Origin: Fonticula alba
Lineage: Eukaryota > Opisthokonta > Rotosphaerida > Fonticulaceae
NCBI RefSeq assembly: GCF_000388065.1
Contig: NW_009242980.1
Coordinates: 156,250 to 187,188, forward strand
Direction of reading: 5' to 3'
DNA: 30,939 nt
Part shown: positions 17,997 through 28,631 of the stretch, piece after piece
Position numbering within the stretch: the first letter of the stretch is position 1
Layout of the letters: each line of letters opens with the position of its first letter
Position numbers and translations under genes: made by a program
Notes under the pieces: model-generated
Database searches by the model: none
What the model was told of the DNA's origin: nothing
The model's input: the letters and a program-made list of their open reading frames with translations, nothing else

Positions 17997-20900
17997 GGTG
18001 GGCCCACCAGCAGCGGGCAACGTCAAAAGGCAACGCACCCACATCGGTCCCGCCCTCGGCATGCTCGCGCAGGGCCCGGAAAAAGGCCCGCTTGTCCCCG
18101 GCATGCAGGTCCTGGCTCAGGCGCACCACCCGGAAGTCCGGCCGGTCCACCGCCTCCGGCAATGCTGCCTCCAGGCACCGAGCCAGCGTGGACTTTCCAA
18201 TCTGCCAGCCCCGGTGTGGGAGAAGAAGTGGAGGGGAGGGGGGGGGGGGCGGAGAAGGGAACAGGAGAAACCCGAGGAAGAGAAGCAGACCGAGGAAAGA
18301 AGGGGAGGTTAGTCGCTGTTGTCGTCATCGCCGCTGCTGCTCTGGCCACCGCCAAGATGAGGGGAAGGGCGAGACCCGCCAAGGGCACACGCACCCCGGG
18401 GATGCCACAGAACATCACAATACACAGGGGGCGCCCGGCCGCGGCGCGCCGCGAGCTCCGGTCCTCGGCCGCCCGGGCCAGCGCCGCCGCCTGGGCCCCG
18501 GACAGCAGACCATTCCCACTCAAGTACGACATATGCTGGAGCCTGGCTCACAAGGGGGACGCCCGGTGGTCGGTGAGAATGGGCACGCCCTGGCCGCACG
18601 CGGGGGAAGAAGGGCAAACAAAAAAACACCGTGCTCCCTGGCACATGCGGCCAAACGCACAGGGCAAGCGGGTCACCCGCGACCGCGTGCACGAAGTCCT
18701 CGAAGTGGGTGGATACCTGCGTCGGGCCGGCCGTGCTGCACAGGTGCCGGACGGCCTGCCGGGCCACCTCGACATCGGCCTCCCCCGGGCCAACCGCCTC
18801 CGGGCACGTCAGCCAGGCTATCCTCTGCCGGGGGAGGCACGAAGGGGGAATGGCCCCGGCCGCCGCGGCGGCCGCGCCGCCCAGACGATCCAGGCCCCGC
18901 TCGAGCATGGCCCTGTAGTCCGGGAAGAAGGTGGCCATGCGCCCTGGAGGCGCCCTGGCCGCGACATCCGCCGGCCACGCCTGGTGGAGGGCCTTCACGT
19001 GCGCGCGCGCGCATACACACAGGCATGAGTCCACATGCACGCATGCCGTGCCAAAGAGGAAGAAGCCCCGGGCCAAAAAAAAAGAGAGAGGGAGAGCGCG
19101 CGGGAAAGACCCGCACATCAAGGCTACATACCTGTGCGTCGGCCACCTCCAGGCACAGGACACTCAGGTCGTGCAGCAGGAAGAGCGACTCATTCGAGGC
19201 CGGACGCAGGGGCGCCTGCCCGAGTGACAGAAGCAGCTTCCCGACCACCGTGGCCACATCGAAGGGCCGGACCACGGCCAGCAGCACGGCCGGACCCGGC
19301 TCGGGGCCGGGCCCGGCCGCTTGCGACAGGGCCACCAGGTCGCGCACCAGATCCGCCACACGGGCCGAAACATAGAGCCCGGACCGCGCCGGCGTCCTAC
19401 CGGAGGGGTCCAAAGGGCAAAGCGGGTCAGTGGGGGCACGAGAATGTGTCAGTGCCCCCCCTCGGCTCCGTCACCCGGCACGTCCGTAGACACATGTACA
19501 CGTAGGTAAATACATATATATGTAGGTACATACATAGATATGTAGATACATACATACACATATACAGCCACACAGCCACACAGCGACACACACACACATC
19601 GACACAGCCACACAGCCACACAGCCACACAGCCACACAGCCACACAGCCACACAGCCACACAGCCACACACAGCTTTGGATGCGGCAGAAAAGACTGCCA
19701 CACAGAAAGCAACACCCGATGAACATACCCCTCGGCGGCTAGCTGCTCGACCCCGCGCTCGGCGTATGCCGTGGCAAAGGGGACCGACGGGGCCGTGCAC
19801 AGCACCAGCCGCACGGGACGCGAGGCCTGGCCATGGGCCGCCTCAGCTTCCAGCGGCGATTCGTCGCTCAGCTGGCCGCACACCCGCGCGCGACGGAAAA
19901 AAGGAACAACAAGTCAATGCCCGAGCCGGCAGTGGACAATCGAAGGCCAGCCACACACACGTACCCCAGTCGCCTGGTAGAAGAGTCGCCGGAGCTGCAC
20001 CAGCGAGAGCACTCGCCGGGGCAGGGGCGGCCCCTCGCCCTCGGCAAAGCCGCGCGCCAGCCGAGCCCCCGCCAGCGCCACGTTCTCCGGCCGCCGGGCC
20101 TCCTCGCCCAGCGCCCCGCCGGCACTGGCCCGGTACCACCGGATGAAGGACTGCGGCCAGGACCACCGACCCCGAGGGCGGCCGAGACCAGGGGAGGGGG
20201 CGGGGGGGAGGCAGACAGGGAAAGCCGGCCACCAAAAGGGAAAGGAAGCAGAAGAAGAAGACCACACCCAAAGCCGCCACAACCGCCCCACCGGGCGAGG
20301 AGGAACCGGCACGCACCTGGATCAGCGGCGGGGCCCGGCGCAGGGCGGCCTGGCCGCGCGCCACGCCGCCCCCATCGCCGCACCCCGCCTGCAGCAGGTC
20401 CCGCGCGCGCTTCCACGCCACATAGTACCGGGACTTGACCTTGACCATGAAGCCGGCCGCGTCCTCCAGGACGAACCCCTCGATCGGGGCCTCCAGGCCC
20501 CGGGCCGCGGCCGCATCCGAGCCGGGATCCAGACACCCCGGCCGCAGCCCGGCCCCCGGGGCCAGGGCCACCCGCAGGCCATAGTCCTCGGCCGCCCGCC
20601 GGGAGAAGGCCACATACTCCGGCCAGGTGTGCAACGTCGCAAGCGGGGCCTTCACCCGCAGGCCGAAGGTCTCGCCGAAGCGCCGCGTCGCGTCGAACCC
20701 CGGCCGCAGCCCGGCCCACTCGCCCAGCGAATTCCCGATCAGGTCCAGCAGCACCACATGGCCCTCGGACAGCCCGGCCGCCGCATAGGCGTCCGTCTCA
20801 TAGTCGATGATGTGCGGGTCCCGCTGGGGGTCGACCACCTCGAAGACCGCCGAGCAGCCGAGCGCCGCCAGCTGTCGCGTATACTCGGCCTGCTTGTGTG

Positions 20901-22114
20901 TGTGTGTGTGTGTGCGTGCGCGCGCGCGGCCCCGGCGGTCCATGGCCCCCCACGGCGGAAGGCAGCCCCCCCGGCCGCGACCGAGCCGGCCCCAGCACCA
21001 CCGAGCCACCCGCGCCGGCAACCGGCCGCAACGGGACACACAAGCGCCAGGACCCCAGCCGGGCGACAACCAAACGGAGGGACCGTCAGCGCCCCAATCC
21101 AAGAGGGCAACACCGCCGGAGGCCACCGGACCGGCAAGCAAAAGGCGAGACACAAACAGCCGGAGAGACAACGGACCAGGCTCCGGCCGGCGCGTAGCAG
21201 CGCGCGGTGCAGCAATTCGCGAAAGCGCTCGGCAAACGGCCCCACCGTGGTGGACTTGCTGGTGGTCTCCAGGAAGAAGGGCTCCTCCGGCGGCTGGGCA
21301 TCCGCCCCGTCGGCCACCAGCGGCGCCTGGCCGGCCGCCCGGGCCAGGGCCCGATCCGCGGCTTCCAGCTCGGCGACCGATGCCAGCCCGGCCGCATCCA
21401 CCGGCCGGCTCACCGCGAAGGACACCCCCAGGAAGCCGTTGGCCTTCTCGAACACGCGGCAGGGGAAGCGCAGCCGGGCCTCCAGCGCGGCCGTGCGCAT
21501 GAACGGCACCCGCGCCTCATTCTCATAGAAGAACTTGGCGTACCCGCGCCCGGCCACCACAAGCGGCCCGGCCGCCACCGGGGCGCCGTCGCCGGCCGGC
21601 CCCCCGGCCAGGGCGGCCTTCAGCCGCCGCTGTTGGGCCTGGTGCCGGGCGCGGTCCTTGCCGCCCTGCCCGGGCCCCGGGACCCCCTCGTCGTCGTCGT
21701 CGTCGTCGTCGTCGCCATCGTCGCCATCGTCACCGGCGGCCGGGTCTGGGTCCGCATGCCCGGCGGGCCCGCGCAGGAAGAGCCCCCGCGCGCGCACGCT
21801 GTCGTCATCGAACCGCGCGTCATAGAAGGCCTGGTCGGAGATGTTGGCGCTGAACAGCCCGCGCGGCAGGCGCTTCACCGACACATCCGGATGGGCCACA
21901 ATGCGCCGGGCCACCAGGGCATCCGTGTCGTGCTCGGGCGCGACCGGCTCCCGGGCCGGGCGCTTGGCGTCCGGTGCGTCGTCGGCATCCTCGGCCGCTG
22001 GGCCGGCCGGCGGGGGGGGGGGGGAACGAAAGTCAACAGCCCGAGTCAAGGCCACGGTGGTTTGGTCGAGGGAGGCAGGTCGGGCGCACCGCGCTTAGTC
22101 GGGAGGCTACTCAT
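16567..22114 (-). CDS. TRL1: Three-domain tRNA ligase (Trl1 type)
   Basis: Joins tRNA exon halves, and in fungi also HAC1 mRNA, by opening the 2',3'-cyclic phosphate, phosphorylating the 5'-OH and sealing. Exons: 22090-22114, 21177-21997, 20317-20889, 19965-20150, 19729-19871, 19132-19396, 18717-18980 (or 18992), 18395-18535, 18039-18201, 16567-17879. All phases join, giving 1297 residues. Ligase domain: RGYAKFF (159-165), nucleotidyl-Lys motif EKANG (K193), TSKSTTVGPF, VFEVVDPQRDPHIIDY, IEGFV (418-422) and MVKVKSRYY (430-438). Kinase: Walker A GIPG-IGKST (803-811), split by an intron, then VVIVDRNN (860-867). Cyclic phosphodiesterase: the two 2H motifs HVT (1130-1132) and HIT (1220-1222). 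The protein is longer than fungal (~830) and plant (~1100) enzymes. About 270 residues (536-802) between ligase and kinase show no motif I know. A run of eight Asp lies near residue 107. Confidence 0.93.
17971..17996. repeat. CA microsatellite in tRNA ligase intron 9
   Basis: (AC)13, preceded by GC repeats, lies inside the 159-base intron 17880-18038 that splits the kinase domain just before VVIVDRNN. The sense strand reads GT. Confidence 0.85.
19564..19674. repeat. 8-bp CACAGCCA array in tRNA ligase intron 5
   Basis: About a dozen CACAGCCA units with an embedded CA run lie in the 332-base intron 19397-19728. The array adjoins an AT-rich ACATACATA/ATATGTAG stretch (19495-19563), the most AT-rich segment of the window. 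Confidence 0.85.
20895..20928. repeat. GT/GC tract in tRNA ligase intron 2
   Basis: (GT)n followed by (GC)n lies directly beside the acceptor of intron 20890-21176. In the sense strand a CA run occupies the usual pyrimidine-tract position before AAGCAG. Confidence 0.85.
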
Positions 22115-22803
22115 CCCGAAGGGGGGGGGAGGGGGGGGGGGCAAATGCAAGCGGGCGCAGGGGGGAAAAGAAAAAAGCAAACACGAGCCCGCGGCCAAGA
22201 GGGAGCCGGAGACAAGGGGGGGGGGCGGGGCGAATGGAACGCGCGCGCGGGGGCAACAAGATGCAGGGGAGACATGGGGGAGGGGACGCGCGCGGCCGGC
22301 GGGCATACTGGCGCCGCTTCTACGAGGCCCGGCGCCCGGTGCGGCGACACCGGCCCCGGGGCAGATCGCGTCGCCTGCCCCCAAGCCCGCATGCTTGGGC
22401 CGACGCGGGCGCGCGCCGGCACCCCATGCCAAGTCCCCACGCACGGCACTTTGCCCCAGCCCTCCCGGCCGGCGGGGACACACGCCCCCCCAGCCAACGG
22501 GGAGGGCGGACGGCGCTCCCCGGCCTCGCGCCCCGCGGCCCTTTGCGCGACCACCCCCCCCCCCCCCCCTTGGTGCTCAGACGCCAGGACGAGCTCACCA
22601 TTTTTTATTGCTGCTGTTGGGGCCTGCCGCCGGGGCCGGACGCACGCGCGTGCGCCTGGCAGCGGCGGGGCCCGGGCAGGCCCCCGAGATGCGGGGATCA
22701 TCACCCCTCATCACAAGCCTGCGCCTGGTTGCGCGCCTCTCCCCTCTCCGGGGAGGCGCGCATGTGCTCACAACACACACACACATACATACACACTCTC
22801 AGA
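22115..22803. promoter_or_regulatory. tRNA ligase upstream region / 3' flank of the 1454-residue protein gene
   Basis: The tRNA ligase ATG (22112-22114) is preceded in sense by an interrupted poly-C stretch (22121-22140). A C-run occurs on the plus strand at about 22553-22569. Small GC-rich direct repeats and a CA tract (about 22772-22790) precede the next stop. I see no gene here. Confidence 0.5.
22604..22609 (-). promoter_or_regulatory. Canonical poly(A) signal AATAAA
   Basis: It lies in AATAAAAAATGG on the minus strand, about 195 bases after the stop of the gene at 22804-27346. It is the only AATAAA I found in the window. Confidence 0.5.
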
Positions 22804-24133
22804 TCACTTCTTCTTGCTGGCTGCCGCCGGGGCACGACGCGTGCTGCGCCGCGGGGACTCGGCGGGCTTGGTGGCGGCCGCCGCGGCCGCGGCGGCCGCC
22901 CGCGTGCTCGTCCGCGTCTTCTTGCCCTCCTCGGCGGCCGGCGCCGCCGGCGTGGCGCGCTTCTTGGTGGTGGCCTTGGCCGCGCGGGTGACCGGCGAGG
23001 CGGCCGGCGAGGCGGGCAACTCGGCCGCCGCCTTGGCCTTGCTCGCGGCCGTCTTGGCCTTGCTCGCGGCCGGCGGGGCCTTGCTCGCGGCTGTCTTGGC
23101 CTTGCTCGCGGCTGTCTTGGCCTTGCTCGCGGCCGGCGGGGCCTTGCTCGCGGCCGGCTCACCCGCCACCGGGACCGACTTGCCGCCCTCGCGCCGGTGC
23201 TGGTGCAACACCACCCCCTCGGACATCTCCTCGATCAGGTCCGAGGAGGGTGGCGTCGAGGGGGATGACACGCCCCAGGCCCCGTCGGTGGCCGACGAGG
23301 CGCCCGGCGTGGTGCTCGGCACATCGGCCACCACCCCGGCCGCGGGCGAGTGACCGTGGTGTTGTTGCGGCTGCCGCTGCTGGGCATTGGCTCGGGCGCC
23401 GAAGCGCCCGGCCGCCGGCGCCCCCGGCACCGCGCCGCCCTGGTCACTGGCCGTCGACAGGGAGGACGACACATCGGCCTCGAAGCCGGATGGCCGGGCC
23501 GTCGTCGCCGCCGCCGCCGCCGCCGGCTGCCGCGGCGACACCGGCGGCGACACCTGGAAAGTGGTCACCGTGCCGGTGAACCCGGCCCCCGGGCTCATCA
23601 TGGCCAGGGGGGCGGCCGCCGTCGTGACCGCGGTCACATTCACCGGCGGCGGCGGCGACGACGACAGGGTCTCGCCGGCATCCGGCCCCCGGTGCGGGTG
23701 GTGGTGGTGGTGGTGGTGCTGCAGGTCCAGCCCGGCGGCCGCCGCATTGTCCGACACATCGGCCAGCTCGCCGGCCACCGACAGGCGCCGGCGCTTGAAG
23801 TTCCCGGTGTTGACGCTGGTCGGCGACCCGGGCGACAGGCCCGGGCCCGAGGCCACCGACCGCGGGCTCAGCGGCACCGGCGACGCGCGCGGGCTCGTCA
23901 CCGGCGACCGGCCATCGGTCGTGATGGGCCCCTTGCCGGCGCCGGTGGCCCGGACCGGGCGCGGGTCGAACCCCAGCCCCGGCGTGGTCCGCGCCGCCCC
24001 GCCGGAGGGCGACGACCCGAAGCCGGCCGCCGGGGCCGCCGGGCCTGCCGCCGCCGTGTGCCCGGCCGCGAAGGGCTTCATGCTGACCGGCGACTGGCGC
24101 ATGGTCGGCGAGGACGAGTGCCAGGCGCCGCCA

Positions 24134-24167
<34 letters not shown>

Positions 24168-24523
24168 TCCGGGGCGACGAGGGGATCTCCACACGCACGC
24201 GGCTGCCCGCCGCGCCGCGCACCTCCACCGTCGCCTCGTCCAGCCGGTGGAAGCCACTCAGCGACCCGGGGGCCAGGGCCCCGGCCCGGAAGGAGGCCGG
24301 CGTGCCGAGCATCGCCCTCCAGAAGGCCGCCTCGGCCGCCCGCCGCGGGCACCGATCCAGCGACGCGGTGTACCGCAGGCGCCCGCGCACCCGGCACAGC
24401 AGGTCAATGTCCTGGGCATTGACCGCGGCCCAGCGCTGCTCCAGGACCGCCACCAGGCGCCGAGCGCGCTTCATGGTTTTCTGCTTATTGGCCCGGGCCG
24501 TCGTCCGGTCACACCGCCGTCGC

Positions 24524-24563
<40 letters not shown>

Positions 24564-26308
24564 CACGCGCGGGTTAGCACAGGCACCGGCACAAGCTCCC
24601 CCCAAGCGCATGCCCGGCTTCGGGGGCAGGCCCCCCCGCGCCCCCGGCCAAGACGCACCTCCTTGCCGGACACGGCGTCGGCCGCACGGACGGCCGCGCG
24701 GCCCGACTCGCTGTCCAGGAAGCGGGCCATGTCCGCGGCGGTCGGGCGCCCGGTGGCCGCGGCCACCTCCGCCAGCATGGCATGCACATCCACGCCCAGC
24801 AGGGCGAAGAAGCCGCACCAGGCGGTGACCGGCGTGCCGGCGGCGGCCCCGCGCGCCCGCTCGAACTTGGCGAACTTCGGCGCCATCCGATGGGCCAGGC
24901 AGTGGGCCAGGCGCAGGGCCGCCACCGACTCCGGCGCCAGCTCGGCATACGGCGTGCGCAGGGCCCGGACCAGGTCCTCCAGCCCCTGGCGCTGGGCCCG
25001 GCTGGTGGCCCCGCGCGTCAGCCGCCCGCACAGGGCCTTCAACTGGGCCACATGGCTCAGGGCCCGGGGGTCGCCGCCGCCGGAGCCGCCCTCCTCCAGG
25101 CGGTCCCCCTCGGCCAGCTCCAGCAGCGCCGCCTCGATGGCCTCCGGGGTGGAGTTCACCCGCGCGCGCCAGATCCCCGGCGGGGCCCGGCCCGCCAGCC
25201 GCGGCAGGTCCCCCCCCCACAGGGCCAGCAGCTGGGTCCAGATGGCATTCAGGCTCCGGGCCTGGTCCAGCGACCGGTAGTCCGGCCGCTCGGTCATGGC
25301 CACCGGCCGCGGGCCCCCATGCAACGGATGCCCGGCCGGCAGCAAATCATCGCACGGCCACTCCGGCCCGCGCGGCGACGCCACCCGGACCCCGGCCGTC
25401 GGGGTGGTCCCCGGCTGGGCCGGCCCGGCCGCCGGCCACCGGCCCCCGCCCAGATGCTCGTACACCCGCCGGCGGATGATCGGCAACAGCTGCGCATGGA
25501 AGTCCCCCAGGCAGAGGGCCGTGGCCACGTCGATCGGGCCCAGGCCGTGCGCCGGCCGCACCGGGTCCCGCGGCAGGCGGCCCACCAGCCGGGCCAGCGC
25601 CCGCGCCGCCGCCGCGTGCGCCAGCCAGTCGCCCGGCCGCTCGGCCACCAGCTGCGCCGCGGCCTCCTTGGCCCCGGCCAGGCCAAAGTGGAAGTCCCCG
25701 GCGCCCAGCTGCTCCAGGGCCTCGGCCTGCTCCGGCGACAGGCCGGCCGCCAGCGGCGACCCCGGCAGCCCGTCGGCCCGGCCGCCGGGCCCGCACCGCC
25801 GGTGCGCCGCCACCACCACATCCGCCAGGGTGTGCAGCATCCCGGCCCGCGCGTCCAAATAGTACATGGCCGTGGCGGCGGCCCGGTTGGCGCAGATGCC
25901 CCAGCTCCGGGCGGCACGCTGCCACCCGGCCGCATCGGCCACGGCCGCCGACACATCCGGCCCGGCCGGGCGCACCCGCACCGCATCCGGGTCGGCCCCC
26001 TCGGCCTCCGGGGCCGCCACGCTCCGGACCCCGGCCGCCAGGCCGCCCTCGGCCAGGCTCAGCGACGAGGGCGAGCACCCGGCCGCCGAGGCAAATTGCC
26101 GCTGCGCCTTCGGCGACCCGAGCGACCGGTAGTCCGGCCGCGGCGAGCTCGGCACCCCGTCCCCCTGCCGCGCCTCCTCCAGCACCAGGGCATCGAACCG
26201 GGCCAGCGCCCGGCGCATGGTCCCCAGCTCGGCCGGGGTCCAGCTGCTCAGGGCCCGGGCCAGGAGATCCTCCTCGGCCAGGTGGGCCCGGCCCTGGCGC
26301 GAGGGGCT

Positions 26309-26351
<43 letters not shown>

Positions 26352-27346
26352 TGCCACCCGTCGATGGCCGGCGGCTCGGTGCAGCACCCGGCCGACCACC
26401 ACCACGCGGCCCCCATGGCCCCGGGGGCGTCCACCCGCGACAGCCGCCCGGCCGTCAGGGCAAAGTGCGCGTCCCGCGCCGCCCGCCAATACGACACCGG
26501 CGCCAGCACGGTTTCCAGCTGCTCGGCCGAGCTCCGCCGGGCCATCTGCGCCACGCACATCCCCCGGCGGTGGGCGCTCCGCACCACCTCGGCCACGGCC
26601 CGCGCCTCGGCCGCCTCCTCGGCCGCCCCGGCCGCCTGCAACGACGCCGCATGCGCCTCCAGCTCCCGCGCGCTCATATTCACCCGGGAGAAGAACCGCG
26701 CCGCCACCAGGGCCGCGTCGCGGTCCGGCGTCAGGGCCGCCCCGGTGGCCGGCCCGCCGGCCGCCCGCGGCGACCAGGCCGCCGTCCCGGGCAGCGTCAC
26801 GCCGGTCGGGCTGCCCGGGCTGCCCGGGCTCCCGGGCGACTCCGGCGACTCCGGCGCCAGGCCCAGCCGCACCCGGTCCATGTAGGCCTCCAGGTGCCGG
26901 ACCAGGGCCCGGGCCTCGATGCGCCCGGCCCCCAGCGACCCGTCCGGGCTGCCGGGCCCCGGCGACGCCGGCCGCCCGGTCAGCCCCAGCAGCCGCAGGA
27001 TCCGCCGCTCCGGCAGCTCCTGCGGGTGGCGCCAGTGCCCGCTGGCGGCCGACTCGCCGGCCAGCAGGTGCGGCCCCTCGGCCGGGGCCTCATGCCGCGG
27101 GCCCCGGTACGGCGGGTGCGCCGGCCCGCCCGGCGCATGGGCCTGCGCCTCCGGCCCCTTGGACGTGCCGTTGGAGTTGGCCATCCGCCGCTCGAAGAGG
27201 GTCGGCGCCCGGGCCGGCGGCGGGATGCTGTGTGCGTGCGGGGTCACGCCGGCGCGCGCCTGCTCCGGCGTGGCGCCCTTGCCGGCCGGCGTGGCGCCGG
27301 CCGCCGCCGCGCCCATTTGGGCACGCCAGCCACTGTTCGGTGACAT
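22804..27346 (-). CDS. Unrecognised large low-complexity protein with H1-like tail
   Basis: Two exons (24659-27346, 22804-24480) joined in phase 0 with donor GTGCGT encode 1454 residues. I do not recognise the family. The N-terminal part has helical segments rich in Ala/Leu/Arg (about 215-295, 470-520, 535-630, 690-890) and two copies of RPDYRSL (about 403-409 and 687-693). It also has SPGSPGSPGSP and a 14-Gly run (333-346). The C-terminal part begins KTMKRARRLVAVLEQRW and continues with poly-Gly, many Ser-Pro sites (around SPRASPVPLSPRS) and a seven-His run. It then has six AASKA units and a Lys/Ala/Pro tail (TKKRATPAAP, SPRRSTRRAPAAASKKK) like a histone H1 C-terminus. A nuclear, DNA-associated, phosphorylated protein is inferred. 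The start is the first ATG after frame-open but homopolymer-rich DNA, in the context CAGCCATG. Confidence 0.7.
23038..23154. repeat. 21-bp coding repeat, six copies
   Basis: CTTGCTCGCGGC recurs exactly every 21 bases (starts 23038, 23059, 23080, 23101, 23122, 23143). It encodes the AASKAKT/AASKAPP units of the Lys/Ala tail. Confidence 0.9.
24134..24167. repeat. CCG triplet run (poly-Gly)
   Basis: About 11 in-frame triplets in exon 2 of the 1454-residue protein gene, read as poly-Gly on the minus strand. Confidence 0.85.
24528..24568. repeat. CA microsatellite in the intron of the 1454-residue protein gene
   Basis: A CA/CGCA array fills the middle of the 178-base intron 24481-24658. The sense strand reads GT. 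Confidence 0.85.
26309..26350. repeat. GCC triplet run (poly-Gly)
   Basis: Fourteen in-frame triplets in exon 1 of the 1454-residue protein gene encode poly-Gly at residues 333-346. Confidence 0.85.
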
Positions 27347-28549
27347 GGCTGCCGGCCCCGGTGGTCGACGGGCCGCCGGCGGGATCCGCCATAACCGGCG
27401 GGGTGGCACGGCCCCCGGGCGCAAGTGGGCAACGGTGTCAGCAGGGGGATGCACAATGGCCGCGGCCGGCCTCGGCGACCGATCCCCGGCCAAGGGCCGG
27501 GAGGAGGGGGGGGCCTCCGGGCCCGGCGCGCGGCAACAGGAGGGAGCGGCAAAAGGGGGAAAGGAAAAAAGAAAGGAAACCCGCCCCTGGCGCCTACCTT
27601 GACAGAGTGTGTTGCAAAAAAAAAGCAGAAAGGGTGAAAGATCGAAAGTAGCAGTGCTTGAAAGGGCGAGAAGGGAGGAAGGATGGGTGTGCATGGCGGG
27701 GCGCATGCCCCTGCGTGCGCTCGGCCAGGGTGCCTTCAATCCCCCCCCCCGGCCCTGCCCTCGGCCGGCCACGGCGGTCGCCATCGGGCGCGCACCTCCC
27801 CCCGCCCCTCCACCTGGCACGGGCGAACTCGCGCCCGGCCGCCAGCCGCGCCCCCTGCGCCTGGCCCGGCCCTCACCCACATCCGCCGCCGGCGGACGAG
27901 ATATGGCTGGTGTAGTTTGGGATCGGGGGGGGGGGGGGGGGGGGAACGGCAGGCAGGCCTCGCCCCCGCACGGCGCCGGGGATCCCACGGCCCCGGCCAA
28001 GAGATGGCCCCCGGCCACCAAAAGCGCGCCCTCGCGCAGGGATGCCAGGCGGATAAAAGAGGGCGGGGGAGCCGCACATCGGCGGGCTCGGCCCGGGCGC
28101 CGGGGCGACACACACGCGCGGAAAAGGCCCCCCGCCCCGCGGCTGGGCTAACACTTAGCTGGCATGCATTTCAACACACACCCATGGCGAGGCGATCCCC
28201 CCCCCCCCCCCAGACACACGCACCGGATTGGGTTAAAGGGGCGGGGTGTGGCCCGTGGTTGTGGGCTAATATGCCCGGCCATGCGCAAAGCCCCCCCAGG
28301 CCCCGGCCGGCTGGCCGCATCATGCCCCAGCACCCCCCCCCCGGCCGCAGGCGCATGACGTCGGCGCCAGGCAGCTCTTCGCGGGTCCCTACAGTCCACC
28401 GCGCGCGCGCGCACGCACACCCCCGCGCGCGCCCCCCCCCCCAGGGAGCCCGGCGGGGGGCCGGAACCGGGGCACCGTGGGCAGACGGGCCGACCTGGCG
28501 GCATGTGCATTGGGTTAAATGGAGTTGTTTCACTGGCCTTCTTCGAGCG
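27347..28549. promoter_or_regulatory. Intergenic region between divergent protein and tRNA genes
   Basis: This is the upstream region of the minus-strand 1454-residue protein gene and of the plus-strand tRNA. It holds C-runs (27741-27750, 28197-28211), a 20-G run (27925-27944) and an A9-containing patch near 27616-27624. On the minus strand, CAAG then GTAGGC near 27597 followed by a pyrimidine-rich stretch could be a 5' UTR intron donor, but I cannot find a matching acceptor with confidence. An 11-bp direct repeat ATTGGGTTAAA occurs at 28227-28237 and 28509-28519. No further gene is seen. Confidence 0.4.
28515..28519 (+). promoter_or_regulatory. Possible TATA-like element of the tRNA gene
   Basis: TTAAA lies 31-35 bases upstream of tRNA nucleotide 1, within one copy of ATTGGGTTAAA in otherwise GC-rich DNA. 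Some fungi (fission yeast) need a TATA-like element at about -30 for tRNA genes. Its function here is inference. Confidence 0.35.
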
Positions 28550-28630
28550 GGTGCGATGGCCGAGTGGTTAAGGCGGTGGTCTCAAGTTCCACTGATGAAG
28601 ATCTCATGGGTTCGAATCCCATTCGCACCA
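28550..28630 (+). tRNA. tRNA-Leu(CAA), intronless
   Basis: The acceptor stem GGTGCGA (28550-28556) pairs with TCGCACC (28623-28629), with discriminator A at 28630. The D arm is GCC-GAGTGGTTAA-GGC. The anticodon loop CTCAAGT has anticodon CAA, which reads UUG. The stem GTGGT/TCCAC has one T-T mismatch at the loop end. A long variable arm (TGATGAAGATCTC) and the T arm ATGGG-TTCGAAT-CCCAT follow. The internal promoters are A box TGGCCGAGTGG and B box GGTTCGAATCC. CCA is not encoded. The long variable arm and A73 agree with leucine. Many eukaryotic tRNA-Leu(CAA) genes carry an intron and this copy does not, so it would not need the tRNA ligase encoded in this window. Confidence 0.95.
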
Positions 28631-28631
28631 C

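Noticed and set aside
18400-18600. Alternative frame with YVVLEWEW over tRNA ligase exon 8
   Set aside because: It breaks phase with both neighbours and loses the Walker A half-site. The frame beginning HMSYLSG joins exactly.
19132-19396. VATVVGKLLLSLG in tRNA ligase exon 6 as a second Walker A motif
   Set aside because: It lacks the G-x-x-x-x-G-K-S/T spacing. A proper GIPGIGKST lies further on, correctly placed before VVIVDRNN.
23350-24828. Plus-strand 492-codon frame opposite the 1454-residue protein gene
   Set aside because: Arg/Gly/Pro repeats from complementary low-complexity codons. It crosses the minus-strand intron.
28597-28610. Variable-arm region of the tRNA considered as an intron
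   Set aside because: It lies after the anticodon arm, at the normal place and length for a class II (Leu/Ser) variable arm, and forms a short stem.
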